Source: Solea solea
Lineage: Eukaryota; Chordata; Actinopteri; Pleuronectiformes; Soleidae
Assembly (NCBI RefSeq): GCF_958295425.1
Contig: NC_081142.1
Span: forward strand, 22,216,530 to 22,280,529
Direction of reading: 5' to 3'
Length of the DNA: 64,000 nucleotides
This document shows positions 41,881 to 56,203 of this stretch, piece after piece. Numbering within the stretch: the stretch's first letter is position 1; every line of letters begins with the position of its first letter. The notes below the pieces were generated by a model. The model was not told where the DNA came from and searched no databases. It was given only the letters and a program-made list of their open reading frames with translations. The position numbers were made by a program, and so were the translations under genes.

Positions 41881-42944
41881 ACTGCTGTGGCTGCTTTAAC
41901 TGTTAACTGTAAAAATAATGACAATAATAATAATAATAACAATAATTAAATAAAAAACTAATATAAAACTTAACATACAGACCAAACTAAAATATAATAA
42001 AATCAACAATTTAATTACATTTTGGATTATTTTGAATTATAATCTAATACCACATAATATCTGGCAGAAAAACAAAAAATTATAATATAATAAACCTTGA
42101 ATTTAATTAAATAAACAACAACACAATTAAGAGATCTATATTATAATGTTACCATATTAAAACATATTGACATAATCACGTTTAAAAAAATAAACAAAAG
42201 TGAATATAGACAGATCAAACTACAGTAAAGTCCCATAAAATCATGATCTCAGACAAAATAGCTGTTATTGTTTATTTTACAGTGTTCACTTTCTGTGTGT
42301 GTGGACTTCCTGCACTCACAGTTCACTGGACAGTTGGGGTCATTTCAAATGTCTTACATGCAGCTCTGACAGCTGGACAGCAGGTGGCAGTAGTGGTCTG
42401 ACAGTGGACACACAAACTGCACTGAACTGTGGATGTGCAGTGGCAAAAAAATTGCAGGTTTATCTTTATTTAAATGATCAATCAATAATGAATTGATCTG
42501 GGGAAAAAGTATACATATACATAAATACATATATTTATGTATATATATATATGTATATACACATATATATATGAATGTATACCCTAAATTTCTTACCAAA
42601 AAGGTAATGGTAAACAAACTTGAGTCACATGTTACAAAATAATAACAATTGCACCTGATCTGTTGTCAGTTATTCAAGTAGAAAAACGTGGACTGGACAC
42701 TTAATACGCTGTGTTCTTCAGTGTATCATGACTGATGCTGTTGGCTGCTCCTAGATGGTATTGATTGATTGATTGATTGATTTGAGCAGGTGTCTCACAC
42801 ACACACACACACACACATTATTATTTTATTTTATTGTTATATGTCTTTAATGACACTGGAAGGAGAGATAAATCAAACCAAAACTGTTTTAAATTCAAAA
42901 TAACACATTGTGTGGCTGAGGTGTTAAGGGTGCATTTGCAGCTT

Positions 42945-43110
42945 CTTAAAGATTGAATATTCTCTGGTTTCTTTTGCTTCATATAACATAGAACACTTGT
43001 TTACACTTGTTTGGTAAACACTGATCATCATTTTCTGACATTTTATAGACAACACGACTCGATTAATGGAGAAAATAATCGAAACATTAGTCGATTATGA
43101 AAATAATTGT
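42945..43110. repeat. Interspersed AATCGATTA-type repeat
   Basis: Shared words with the other copies: GGTTTCTTTTGCTTCATAT, CATTTTCTGACATTTTATAG and GATTAATGGAGAAAATAATC. This is a partial copy. Confidence 0.65.
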
Positions 43111-44474
43111 GTTAATCTGAACTTTGACTAATTGTCTTATATTATTTACATATTCTTAAAATAAATGCGAACAGCTCCTGTTATAGATGCTTTACGTTAC
43201 TGAGACCTTGAAAAATATGCCAGCCACATTTAACTTAATGAAAAAATCAAGGTCATATCACGTGATATTTTCAATTTATCGGCATGAAAACACTAAAATA
43301 ATTAAAATAATAATACGCATATTTGCCTATTCTTATTAATATATGCAAACAGCTTCTGTTACAGATGCTTCTTGTTGCCGAGATCTTGAAGAAAAATCAA
43401 TGTCATATTTTCAATTTATCAACATAAAAAAAACTAAAACCATTTAATTTAAATGTTTACATTTCTTATTCAACATCCTTCAATGTTGTAACAGTTGCAA
43501 ATATGTGATTTATTTTGAGTGGATTTTTTTTTAAATGACCTTTTGAAAATCCTTGACCCATTTACACAAACTTACAAAAGAATAAAAATCTGTTGTCATT
43601 TGTTGTCTTTCAGCTCCTTTTGTTTGCTTTGTTTCGCTCAGATTTTCACTGACAAACGTGAATCTGTTGGATTTTCCTCAGAAGTGCGTATTAATAGCTG
43701 GAACTCCGCGTTCCCTCCCTCTCATCTTCTCGTGCTGTAGATTCTCTCCTTCTTCCTCCATCACAGGACAAAGTGCAGCCTGATGTTTGAAATGGCGGAG
43801 AGGAGGAGGAGAGCGCGAGCTCTGCAGAGAGGCTGCAACCAAATCCCGGAGCAGAGTTTGTCCACTGCAAAGTGGAACTGGACCGACTGAGAGAGGCGGC
43901 AGCAGAAAGTGAAAGGCAGGTTTTTCTGCGTTCCATTTACGTCAGAAATTGAACGTTGGAACTGGGAGTGAAGTATGTTGGACTAGAAATTAACCCTTTA
44001 AGACCTGAGCCTTTTTACTTTTGCTTATTTTAATCATAAAAAATGGAAAATGACGTTTTTTCAGAATAACTTTCAATTTCTGGACGTTATTTAAAATTTT
44101 AAATGAAGGAAAATGGTTTTATTGAGCGAAAAAAGGTTTTGCGTGTTGAATATGAACCACATGTTGACATGAATCTTCTCAGCATTTCAGAAACCGTTAA
44201 CCGAAAAGTGTGCTTGGGCAAACGTGACATCTGCAATACATAAAACGGAATGTGCAAATAACTGATTAAGTGTGAATTAAATAAGACAGAAGTGCAAAAT
44301 AACAGTAAAAAGTAGCGTTGTTTGTTTTGGCAGACATTTTAGAATCCCATGTTGGAGTTGATGAGGTTGCTCTGACTTTCCAGGTTGGAAATTTCAACGA
44401 CAACTGGAACGTATTATTTCCGAGTTGACCGTGCTTCAGTTGAGAAATTGGAACAACCTTGGTCGCAAAAGTAT

Positions 44475-44710
44475 CTTACCTTTCAAGGATTTCAATGACT
44501 CATGTCTATTTCAGGTCATTTTAAAAACCTTCAAGGGCCTTGATTTTTTTGTCAAATTCACAAACTTTCAAGGACCCATGTCTATTTCAGGTGATTTTCA
44601 TACATTTTTATGGGCCTTGATTTTTTTTGTCAAATTCACAAACGTTCAATGATTTCAAGGACCCATGTCTATTTCAGGTGTTTTTTAAAACCTTGATTTT
44701 TTTATCCATA
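44475..44710 (+). repeat. Tandem array of ~85-base TTTCAAGG units, array 1
   Basis: About three imperfect units carry CCCATGTCTATTTCAGGTG followed by CTTCAAGGGCCTTGATTTT and CAAATTCACAAAC. The same unit forms a second array at 46060-46500. Confidence 0.85.
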
Positions 44711-46059
44711 TGTAACACAAAGTCAAGCAGAGTCTTCTCTGTGTCTCAGCTCGAGGATGAAGTCTCAACTTGTTCTTCACTCCTTTCATGTTTTTGAGGG
44801 GAGGTTCAAAGGTCGGCGTGTTCTTGTTCTTGGTGAGCGAGTTATTTTTGGTTTATTGTAACTCCATACGTCATCACATTGATCTGCTGAAGCGTGAGTG
44901 CTTTGTCCTCATGGAGCTTCTGCCTCAGACTGTAGGTGCACAGATGTTTGTAGATTGTTGTTTTCATCTTCAGTCTCTTGTGTTCTGGAGTGATGTGATC
45001 GAGCTGAAAGCTCAGTCTCGCTCTCTCTCTGTCTCTGTGTCTCTGTGTCTCTCTCCTCTGTGTGTGTCTGTCCCTGTGGACACATTCTGAGTCTGGTGGT
45101 TTGCACTTGTGATAAAAACCCAGCGTGGTCTCCTGTGGGTGATGAGGTAAGTGTGTGAGTGTTCAGGATTGAGTGTTTAGAGTGTTTATGATCTTTGACT
45201 GGACACGTACAGGTATCATCAGCAAAACCATAAAACAGAAGCTGAGAGCTGCAACAACGAAGGAGATCAGGTTTATTCTCTGTATGAACAGGTCAAACAC
45301 ACAATGTTATGTTTATATTCATTGTGTTGAAGTTGACGTTTGTGAAATTCCAGTTGTAAAACGTCAAAATGCAGACAACCTATTGCAGCTTTGATTAGAG
45401 AGACACTGTTGCTTCAGCTCAGTCTGTGGTGAGCGAGTGAGTAACGCTCAAACACTTGGGTGAAAGTGTGAGGAAATGAAAAGTGAAAGTGAGCAGAAAC
45501 ACTGAAGCACAAAGTACAGTTTTCACTATCTGACGTAAAAGAAACATGCTGACATTTGTCTGCAGGAGCGTGTAACAGCAGAGTCCAGAGCACAGACCTG
45601 TCCTGACGAGAACTCCCGACTGGCCTTTGGCGAGAGGAAAGTAAACAAAAGGAAATGAGTGTGTTTTGCACTTTAATCTGAACCTGCTGGTTTTTCCTCC
45701 TCCATTAACTGCAACATAAAGTCCTAAATAACATAATCATAAACACAAACAAGGTCCTGTGTGATTTACGTGCAGCTCACCACTTCGTATCAACTCATAA
45801 TTACTTATTTCCATATGATTTTTTCAATGAATATATTAATGTTGCATCAGAAACACGTTTATATTGTGAACTATAAACCATTCCACACCAAAATTAACAC
45901 TTTTAATTTGAAGTGATTATAAATATTTCTATTTCATTGACTTTTTCTTAAGAAGTTGGACATTTTTGGACAGCCCCCCCTACTGGCCAGACTAGACACT
46001 CAGTGGCCCATAGGTCATTTGAGTTTGAGACAATTATTTATTATCACCAGTTCTATAAG

Positions 46060-46500
46060 ATGATTTTCAAAAACTTTCAAGGGCCTTGATTTTTTGTCAA
46101 ATTCACAAACTTTCAATGATTTCAATTACTCATGTCTATTTCAGGCGATTCTCCAAAACTTTTAAGGGCCTTGATTTGTTTTATTATTTCAAATTCACAA
46201 ACCTTCAAGGATTTCAATGACCCATGTCTATTTCAGGTGATTTTCAAAAACTTTCAAGGGCCTTGAATATTTTTTTCAAATTCACAAATATTCAAGGATT
46301 TCAATTATCCATGTCTGTTAGGGGTGAATTTCAAAAACTTTCAAGGCCTTGATTCTTTTCAAATTCACAAACTTTCAAGGATTTCAATGACCCATGTCTA
46401 TTTCAGGTGATTTTCCAAAACTTTCAAGGACCTTGATTTTTTGTTTTTCAAATTCACAAACTTTCAAGGGTTTCAAAGACCCATGGGAACCCTGGTTTAT
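46060..46500 (+). repeat. Tandem array of ~85-base TTTCAAGG units, array 2
   Basis: About five imperfect units of the 44475-44710 repeat, each with ACTTTCAAGG(G)CCTTGAT, TTCAAATTCACAAAC and a CCATGTCTATTTCAGGTG variant. Confidence 0.85.
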
Positions 46501-46599
46501 ACTATATTATATGATAGTATATTATGCTATACATCTTGTATATCTGACACAGAGATTGTGTATAATCGTTATTATGGCTTATTATGGCTTATTATGGCT

Positions 46600-46885
46600 T
46601 GCTAAGTCATCTTAGCATCTCAGCAAGTGTCACATCTCTTCTTAAAACAAATTTGTATACAGTTGCTTTTTATGTGACGCTGTCTTTTAATCCTTTTATC
46701 TGTTTATCTCATTGCTTTTCTTCCTTTGCAAGCATCTTATATCAATTTACCTTGATGTGTAAATGTGACCATTATTATTATTTGTTTTGTTTATACTGTA
46801 TATATGTGTATATTTTTATGTATGTGAAAGCACTTTGTAAATTGCTGTTTTTAAAGGTGCTATACAAATAAAGCTTAACTTACTT
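46600..46885 (+). mobile_element. LINE 3'-tail fragment
   Basis: The segment ends AAAGCACTTTGTAAATTGC followed by AAAGGTGCTATACAAATAAA, the characteristic 3' tail of fish L2/Rex-like LINEs. It is a short 5'-truncated copy. Confidence 0.6.
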
Positions 46886-48716
46886 ATTCGTATTTTAATA
46901 AATTTTTCTTAGTTTAAATCTTATTTAAATGTCAGTTCAGGCTGTGATTCTCTGTGATTCTCTGTTCATGGTTGGAGTAACTGTAAGAGAAAACAATTTT
47001 CCCTCAGGGATTAATAAAGTATTTCTTTCTCGTTCAGTTTCTGTGACATGACAATGAGGTCTTTGTGTGACGTGTGTACGGGGTGATGTCACACACACGT
47101 ACTGTGTTGTGTAAAAGACGCGAGAAGTGGACTATGAACTCCACCATGAAGTCATTAAATGTGCATTACAGAGCCTATAAATGAATGAAATAATAATGAA
47201 AATAAGCAGGTAACTCGCTTAAATAAGTAGGTCAAAGATTAAGGTTGTGCTGGTTATGGTTAAGGGGGGTGTACTTGCTAAGAATGCTATGTTTTTATAT
47301 GTTTTTCATCATAATCACTGACCTGGTCTGGACCAGTTGTCCTCATGGAGACCAAAACCTGGTCCTAATGAGGCAGAACTTAATTTGATTTGGCACTGAC
47401 TGGTCATGGTTACGGTTTTGGAAAAAATCTGGACAGTTCAAGTCTTGTTGCTCAAAGTTAAGTGGTTTGTTTTAGACTAATAAAATCAGTTCTGAATGAT
47501 ACAGGTAGGGGGCGCAGTGATGAAGACCGTGTTGTATCATCGCTCTCTTGTGTGGTTTGTAAAATTATCTCTAATTTTTTATAATTTCAATATGTTAGAA
47601 GAAGTTAAATTGGTTAAATTAATTAAAATCAGAGTCTAAACCTTGAGAGGATACTAGCTTGTTAGCAGTTAGCGTGTGTGTGTGTAATCCCGCTCGCTCT
47701 CTCTCTCCTCAAACAGATGGATGATAATAATAATAATAATGGTTTGCTCTGCAGAAACTGTCTGTGACCAGTTCATGACCCAGAGATTAACAGTCAACAC
47801 TTATAGACAGGCTTACAGCACCACCTGCAGGATCTGGAGAGATTTGTGTGGTTTTATATATAGATATCAAAGATAATTCATCATCTGGAACAGCATACAG
47901 TATATACTGTATCAGTATATATCACTCTAACATTACAAAGAATATATTCTTCTTCTTCTTCAGGGTTTTACACCAATTTGCTTTCAAGACATTGCATCAA
48001 TGTCTTATAATATCTGCCGGATCTAGAAAACTACACAACCCAATCTGTCACTTTCTTTCTTTTCTCTTCAGTCTCATCCTCTCATCACATCAGTCTTGTT
48101 GTCCTCTTTTCATCTCCCCAGGCTTGCCCTCTCATCCTCTCATTCCCTTTCTCTCATCCCCCCCATCTTCTCACTCTCATTCTCTCCTTTCCTCAGTCTC
48201 ATCCTCTCACCTCCTCAGTCTCATCCTCTCTTCTACTAATCCCAGACAGGCTGCCCTCTAAGAGGTGCAATGCTGCCCTCCACTGTTCAAAGTTCTTCAT
48301 CTGGAGTTCAAACTCCTTCAACAGGTTCTTCCGTCTCATTCTCTCATTTACTCAGTCTCATCATCTCACACATGCCATGTGGAGAATCCTTTGGCCTTCT
48401 TCCATTAAGTTCTGGCAGGCTGAACACTAAGAGGTCCAATGCTGCCCTCTGCAGTTCAAAGTTCCCCATCACATTCCAAAAACACAGTTTGAAGATCATG
48501 TGCAGAACCCTAAAAAGATGACCCCATTAAAGGCCCCTCCTTTGTGACATCAGGACCAGTCGTGGAATTCTGATGCACGATCAAAGGCAGTTGGAGGTTT
48601 GAAATTTCTCCTTTCAGTGCTGGTGTTGAGGGAGAAAATGAAGAGAAGACTCAGCAGAAGAAGACCAATCATGACTTAAACAGGTAAACCTGTTGGCAGT
48701 GGGGACAGCTACAAAT

Positions 48717-50426
48717 ATGTCATCAAGGCAGAGCTCAGGTTCTTCTTCTGGTGCTCCAGTCACAATGTCAGCACATGAGATTAAAGCAGGTGAAATTTTA
48801 TTCAGCAACTCCTTTGGATACTCTGTCCTGGAGTTCATTGGCGAAGGTGGCTTTGGTAAAGTTGCCAAGTGCCAGAATCTGGTAACAAAAGAGACGGTGG
48901 CAGTTAAGATCCTGAAAAGGAACACACATTTTTTCCAGACCATTGAACACGAGGTCACCGTGTTAAAAATGATCAGTTTCCTCAATCCAGACCGTTTTAA
49001 TGTGGTTAGGTTTTTCGAGCGGTTTGAGCATATAGGACAGACTTGTCTGGTTTTGGAGATGCTGGATTGCAGCCTCTATGAGCTGCTTGAAGAACGTGAC
49101 TGGGAGCCTCTGCCTCTAAATGAGATACGGCCACTCGCAAAGCAGCTCTTCGCAGCCTTGGACGTACTGAAGAGTCTCAGTATCCTGCACACTGACATTA
49201 AACCAGACAATGTCATGTTTGTCAACAGGCAGGAACAACCCTTTAGGGTGAAATTAATTGATTTTGGGTCAGCCCTTCCAGCAGCAGGAGCCAAGACTGG
49301 GATGTGGATTCAGCCGACTGGGTACAGAGCTCCTGAAGTCAGCCTAGGTCTTCCCTTTAACGAGGCCATAGATGTGTGGGGAGTCGGCTGCATCTTGGCT
49401 TTCCTCTACCTTGCACAGAACCTCTTTCCAGTTGACTGTACTTATCAAATGATCAAGGGCATGGTCAAGTTTCTGGGTCAGCCAGAGGACCACCTGCTTC
49501 GCCTTGGTATCTACACCCAATATTTTTTCATCAAGGAGGAGGCTGGGGACAGCACAACGTGGAGGCTGATGACACCAGAAGAACATTGTGCTGCCACCAA
49601 CATAAAACCTGAGGATAGCTACAGCTTTATTGTCCTGATAAGTTCTCTTGATGACCTGATCAACATCTATCCAGAAGGGGAAGCAGCTAACTCTGAGGAC
49701 CGCAGAGTTTTCGTTGACATGGTAAAAGGTTTGCTGCATCTCGATGGGGCTCAAAGAACCTCTCCCCATGAAGCTCTGCAGCACTCCTTCGTTACCATGT
49801 CCCACCTGAAGGAGCACCACAGCAGCAAAGACTACCTTGCCACCTCCCAAACTCTCATGAGCATCTGCCAAATGGATAATGACAAGGATTTTTCCTCGAC
49901 CGCTTCAGCTACTCTGAGCTTTGATAGACGTCTGGAGGTTGTGACAGAGGAAGATGCTCCGGACACCTGGTCATCTGATGACTACGTCTCCTATGATGAT
50001 GTCTCTTTCATTGTCTCATCTTATGGACTATCAGTCCCCACTTCTGATGACAGAGATGCAATGGACAATCCAGACTTCAGGGTTTCTACTGGAAATGTTC
50101 CAGCTCACAGTAGGACATGTGACGAACCACTGTCCCTTTCTTGCGATCAAGTTCCAGGCAGTCGTCAGAGAGCATGTTGCAGGAGTCCTCTAACTCCAGA
50201 AGATGGCAGTAATCCAAAATCGCGAAAGCAAGCTGTCATCAAACCCCATAAAAGAAAAAGACGGAGTTACATGCAATCTTCAAATGGACCGAAACCAAAG
50301 GCCTTCACTGTCGCAGCAACAGCCTCCACAGCTCACAAAAACCAATCACTCAAGAAGATGCGAAGAATTTTCAAGAGAATAATTTCTACCTGTTGCTGCC
50401 GCCGTCAATCAACTGTGAAGGATTGA
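48717..50426 (+). CDS. Intronless homeodomain-interacting protein kinase (HIPK)-like kinase
   Basis: A single open frame of 569 residues runs from ATG at 48717; the frame has a stop shortly upstream. The kinase domain spans about residues 35-355. It has the Gly-loop IGEGGFGKV (41-49), catalytic Lys64 in VAVKILK, catalytic loop LHTDIKPDNVMF with Asp160, DFGSA at 182-186 and GYRAPEV at 202-208. GLPFNEAIDVWGVGCILA after APE and the DFGSA motif place it in the DYRK/HIPK group. The Arg of HRD is Thr (HTD), as HIPKs also lack it (HAD). The position of the HIPK activation-loop autophosphorylated Tyr is Gly202. The C-terminal region is Ser/Asp-rich, then basic (KPHKRKRRS, KKMRRIFKR), ending ISTCCCRRQ, a possible nuclear signal and palmitoylation site. 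It lacks the long HIPK C-terminus. AATAAA is at 50435-50440. It belongs to the expanded teleost HIPK-like genes, probably retrocopy-derived. The substrate is unknown. Confidence 0.85.
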   Translation: MSSRQSSGSSSGAPVTMSAHEIKAGEILFSNSFGYSVLEFIGEGGFGKVAKCQNLVTKETVAVKILKRNTHFFQTIEHEVTVLKMISFLNPDRFNVVRFFERFEHIGQTCLVLEMLDCSLYELLEERDWEPLPLNEIRPLAKQLFAALDVLKSLSILHTDIKPDNVMFVNRQEQPFRVKLIDFGSALPAAGAKTGMWIQPTGYRAPEVSLGLPFNEAIDVWGVGCILAFLYLAQNLFPVDCTYQMIKGMVKFLGQPEDHLLRLGIYTQYFFIKEEAGDSTTWRLMTPEEHCAATNIKPEDSYSFIVLISSLDDLINIYPEGEAANSEDRRVFVDMVKGLLHLDGAQRTSPHEALQHSFVTMSHLKEHHSSKDYLATSQTLMSICQMDNDKDFSSTASATLSFDRRLEVVTEEDAPDTWSSDDYVSYDDVSFIVSSYGLSVPTSDDRDAMDNPDFRVSTGNVPAHSRTCDEPLSLSCDQVPGSRQRACCRSPLTPEDGSNPKSRKQAVIKPHKRKRRSYMQSSNGPKPKAFTVAATASTAHKNQSLKKMRRIFKRIISTCCCRRQSTVKD

Positions 50427-50440
50427 TTTTTATAAATAAA

Positions 50441-51960
50441 AAAAATCCCAAATGATATTTAATGTTTAGTTTTACTTTGTTACATTGAACGATATTTTGT
50501 CATCATTAAATCTTGTGACCATCTACCTGTACCAGATCATTTTAGTTTTACACAGGTTTTATGATGATTAGCTTTGTGGGCAGCATGGCCATGTGGAAAG
50601 GGAACTTGGCTTGTGACTGGAAGGTTGCCAGTTCAAGTCCCTGCCAGGTCAAGGGCTGAGGTACCCCTGAGCTTGGTACCAATCCCCTTTGTTTAAGAAA
50701 GAGATAGTTTTCTGTCAAACCGCCTCTTTATTTTGCACATTTCATCGTTTCATCATCTCCAGCAACATCAGAACAAAAAATACTTGTCACCTGCGAATAC
50801 TAATAATTGTAATTGGTTTTTAATATAATTTCTATAAAGAAGAAACAATTTCGGACGCAACACTGAACCCTGGGGAGGCCTAAATTTCCCTACTGCTGAA
50901 AGGCTCCAATGATTGGGTGAAATCACAACCTCAGTGGTGGAGATAAAAGAAAGGCCATGTTATCAACTCAGCTCTGATACATAACAAAATCATAACCTGC
51001 ACGTCATATTAACATGACAACATTTCTGTTCAAATTAATGTGGAAAGGAAACATAAATGGCAAGTGTCAGGTTTTCTATATTTGGTTGATATGACAACCC
51101 TTTGACCTTTTACCTTGCTGTAGAATTTCAAGTGGATGAACTTGAACTATCGACCATATGTACTCACCATCTGCTCAGCCACTGTTAAGCCCACAAGCTT
51201 GTTCTTTAAGAGATTAACACTCTCAAGCTCATTCCTCTAAGTGTCTCGACGCTACCACCACGTGGCTAATGAGAGCAGCACTCTGTGAATCAGGTGACAC
51301 CCGTGGAGTTGTGGTTATTTTTAACGCATTAATGCTGTGATCATTTTCCTTTCGGCTTCTCCCTTTCGAGGGGTCACCACAGCGGATGAGCCGCATATTT
51401 TAATTTGGCCCTATCTGATGCAGCCCCCCCATTTATTCAGGTTTGGGACCTCCTGTGGCTGGGGTTAATTTAGAGTGTCTAATTAACAATGAGCAATGGG
51501 GATTGGGTACTTTGCTCAGGAGTACCCCAGATCTTGAGCTGACAGGGGCTAAAACTGGCAACTCTTCCCGATGGCCACTACACTTAAAGAAAATAAGTTA
51601 TGGAGTCGTACCTTTAGGGGTCCAATGGATTTTCACTGTGGTGGTATCCTCTAAGGTATAGGTTACATGTCAATGAGCACTCATTTGTACCCTTGTGGTT
51701 TGTTCCTAATATTGTACCATTGCCACTATTTTTTTTGGATTGTATTTTATATAAATTAAGCTAGTTGAATAAAATTCACAAGCATCAACAATAATACGTT
51801 TTATTATTATTCATTTATAATTTCATTTTATTATTTTTTTAGCTTGGGTGGCTTGTATCTCTTTCACCTGCAGTACTTCTTCCACGACGCCAGAGGCCAC
51901 TGCCGGCCGGGAGGAGTGTCTTCCGGATGAGGCCTTCTTTACCCCGTCTCACTTCCTGGC
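50441..51960. other. Intergenic region between the HIPK-like gene and rpl36
   Basis: It contains two SINE fragments and AT-rich sequence. The last 120 bases (51840-51964) are the rpl36 promoter, with CTTCCTGG and TTCCGG (ETS-type sites) close to the start. No other gene was seen. Confidence 0.6.
50575..50710 (+). mobile_element. tRNA-derived SINE, plus orientation
   Basis: An A-box-like TGGCCATGTGG and a B box AGTTCAAGTCCC are spaced as in tRNA genes, followed by the SINE body (GGTACCCCTGAGC). It is too degenerate to fold into a working tRNA. A reversed fragment of the same family is at 51440-51560. Confidence 0.65.
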
Positions 51961-51996
51961 CAGTCCTTCCGGTTTTACCGCCATCATAGACAGCAG
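51960..51996 (+). promoter_or_regulatory. rpl36: rpl36 start site, 5'TOP leader and non-coding exon 1
   Basis: The pyrimidine run CCTTCC at 51965-51970 is a candidate 5'TOP transcription start. A short leader follows that ends CAGCAG at 51996 before a GTAGGA donor. A TOP leader in an untranslated first exon is standard for vertebrate ribosomal protein genes and makes translation responsive to mTOR signalling. Confidence 0.65.
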
Positions 51997-53254
51997 GTAG
52001 GATAATATTGTCGATAACTATCCACTAAAACTCACGTGAAATCTTTGGCATCCGGCCTCATATTCACAACTAATCGAAACCACCTATTTCTTAAGTCTTT
52101 ACTTAGCATATAGTTACAATATTGTAGCACATTAACCTCATAGAAAGTGGATATTTGTAGCCGCGATGGTGGCTAAATAGTTAGCATCTCCACGGCTGTT
52201 CGTTGAACACACCGCACTAACTCATTCTTACTGAAACTCAAACCGGTTATCGTTTATAACCATCAACAATTTATTCTTTAACATGTGTAGTTCGAGTCAG
52301 AGCTTTTGTGTTTTTAAAGTAACATTTCTTGGCGTTAAATGACTGAAATGCTATTAGCAAGTTGGGACTGCATTTAGCTGTAGGTGTCTGAAGTTTTTGA
52401 AAATCTTTTGCAATTACAATAATTACGTCGTTGTTTAACAGAATATTTCAATGTTGCAGGTGAACTTTTTCAGAATTATTGGGACAGTATTATCGTTAAT
52501 TATAAGAAAGTGTCCACTGTTTGAAAAACATCAGGTTTCATTAGAGATTATATGGTGAATGCTCATGCATTGCATGATAAAGGTTGCTTATGATTTTTGG
52601 TTCTACTGTTTTTTTTGTGTGTGTGTGTATATATAAATTCCTAACCCATTAATGTTGCATAACCACAGGGCTGAAACTACAGGTAGTCTGAGCCTGAGGT
52701 TTGCCATTTTTAATGGTAGGCATTGACTTGTGATTTATTAAATGACTTATTTTATTAAAAACTAATAATTTTTAGTTTTAGAAACTAACAAATTAAATTT
52801 CACATGTTTTGTAGTTTGTAGATCATTACTACAGGTAAAATGTAGATTCTTTAGTGTTTGTTATAAAACAATCATGTTATCAGACGGAGAAAGAATTTAC
52901 GTTAATATATGGGTTGAAATGATCTGCTCTCTTGAGCTCTACAAATCAGCATTTATTATAGAAAAACTCATATGGTCAACCAAGCTGCAACCAGTTAAGG
53001 TTTTTTGTTAGGCTCATTAAATGTCAGAAAAGGGTTACAAAATACGATTTGCGTTATTAGAATCATCAAAATGATGTGTTTAAATGTCTTCTGTTCTCAA
53101 ACCATATACATTTCTGCTCAAGACAAAACTGGAAATCATTAACTTTTTCGATTTACCGGTGAGATTACTTGATTAATCATATTATTGGCTGTTAATTGAT
53201 TAACTGGTAAATTGTTATCTTAAATTTTTGTGTGTATTTGTTTTTTTTGCAGAC

Positions 53255-55381
<2,127 letters not shown>

Positions 55382-55532
55382 CCTGTCACTCAATAAAAGT
55401 TTGTTCAACTATAAACGCCACACTGTCCTTTTGTCTTTATATCTTGTTAGCAGCCTTTATTTAAACCCATTGGTAGTTAAGTTTTGCGATTTTAAGATGG
55501 AGGCGTTCTTTAATGACAGACTACTAATGATG

Positions 55533-56203
55533 CTTTTCCATTATACAGTTCTAACGCGACTCAATTCGGTGTCAGTGTTTCTCATGACTTCATAACTCCT
55601 CGTGGGCGGGGTCGTCATATCACGGCTGCATGAAACTGGTGACATGGTTTTATACTAGACACAAAGTAATGAATTGTAAGGCGGTTGTTTTGGGTGTAAC
55701 TGAATCATTAGAATCAGTTCATTAGAAAGATTTGTTCATATAATCGTTCAGTACTTCCTGCATGAGCGGAGCACAGACTCCGTCTGATAGTCACTGAACT
55801 GAAACACCACTGAATGTGGTCATGATTAGGCTCACGATCGCCGACTTTCAGCAGTGCTGTAGCTAAGCACACCAAACCCCTGTTAAATATTGACATTTTA
55901 GACATTTCCTTTGCTGAATGTTAGAGATTAACGCATGTTTTCAGGATTTTTAAGTCTTTTTAACTCAAGTACAGTTGGACATTGTTGGGTTTGATTTTGT
56001 CAGACGTTACGCTTATGACTCTTCAGTGACGACACTGACCAATCAGTGGCTGGCGGTCTGTTGGTGTCACATTTTAGTATAGGCTCAGCTGAACCTCGTC
56101 AGAGCAGGTACTAAAAGAAACATACCAGGAACTATCGCTGATAGAAATGCAAAAAGAGTCGAGTTCAGCCATGCAGTGCTAGGACTTTTATTATGGAAAA
56201 ATG
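55533..56203. mobile_element. MITE copy B (uninterrupted)
   Basis: The left end TGCTTTTCCATTATACAG and the inverted right end (TTATGGAAAAATGC read forward) form terminal inverted repeats. The body matches copy A at 7180-8937 through most of its length. At 56070-56077 it carries CATTTTAG once, where copy A carries the hAT insertion. Located just downstream of rpl36. Confidence 0.8.

Larger units (their letters stand above)
38600..48690. other. Gene-poor 10 kb between ptma and the HIPK-like gene
   Basis: No gene is confidently supported here. Besides the arrays listed separately, it carries a CA repeat at 42796-42817, a repeat of the TTCCATTTACGTCAGAA type near 43930 and 44330, a copy of the CA-flanked repeat at 47310-47400, and a CTCATCCTCTCA-type imperfect minisatellite at 48060-48370. 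Two weak coding-like pieces (43795-43920 and 44870-44940) are discussed as findings. Confidence 0.6.

Noticed and set aside
44770..45090. 106-codon open frame
   Set aside because: Its second half is Ser/Val-rich translation of CT/GT repeats. Only the short piece near 44866-44934 is worth checking and is listed as a finding.
49344..49871. 175-codon antisense open frame within the HIPK-like gene
   Set aside because: It is a shadow of the kinase coding sequence with no homology or independent signals.
50575..50660. Possible tRNA gene
   Set aside because: A and B boxes are present but the arms do not pair properly and a SINE body follows, so it is a tRNA-derived SINE.
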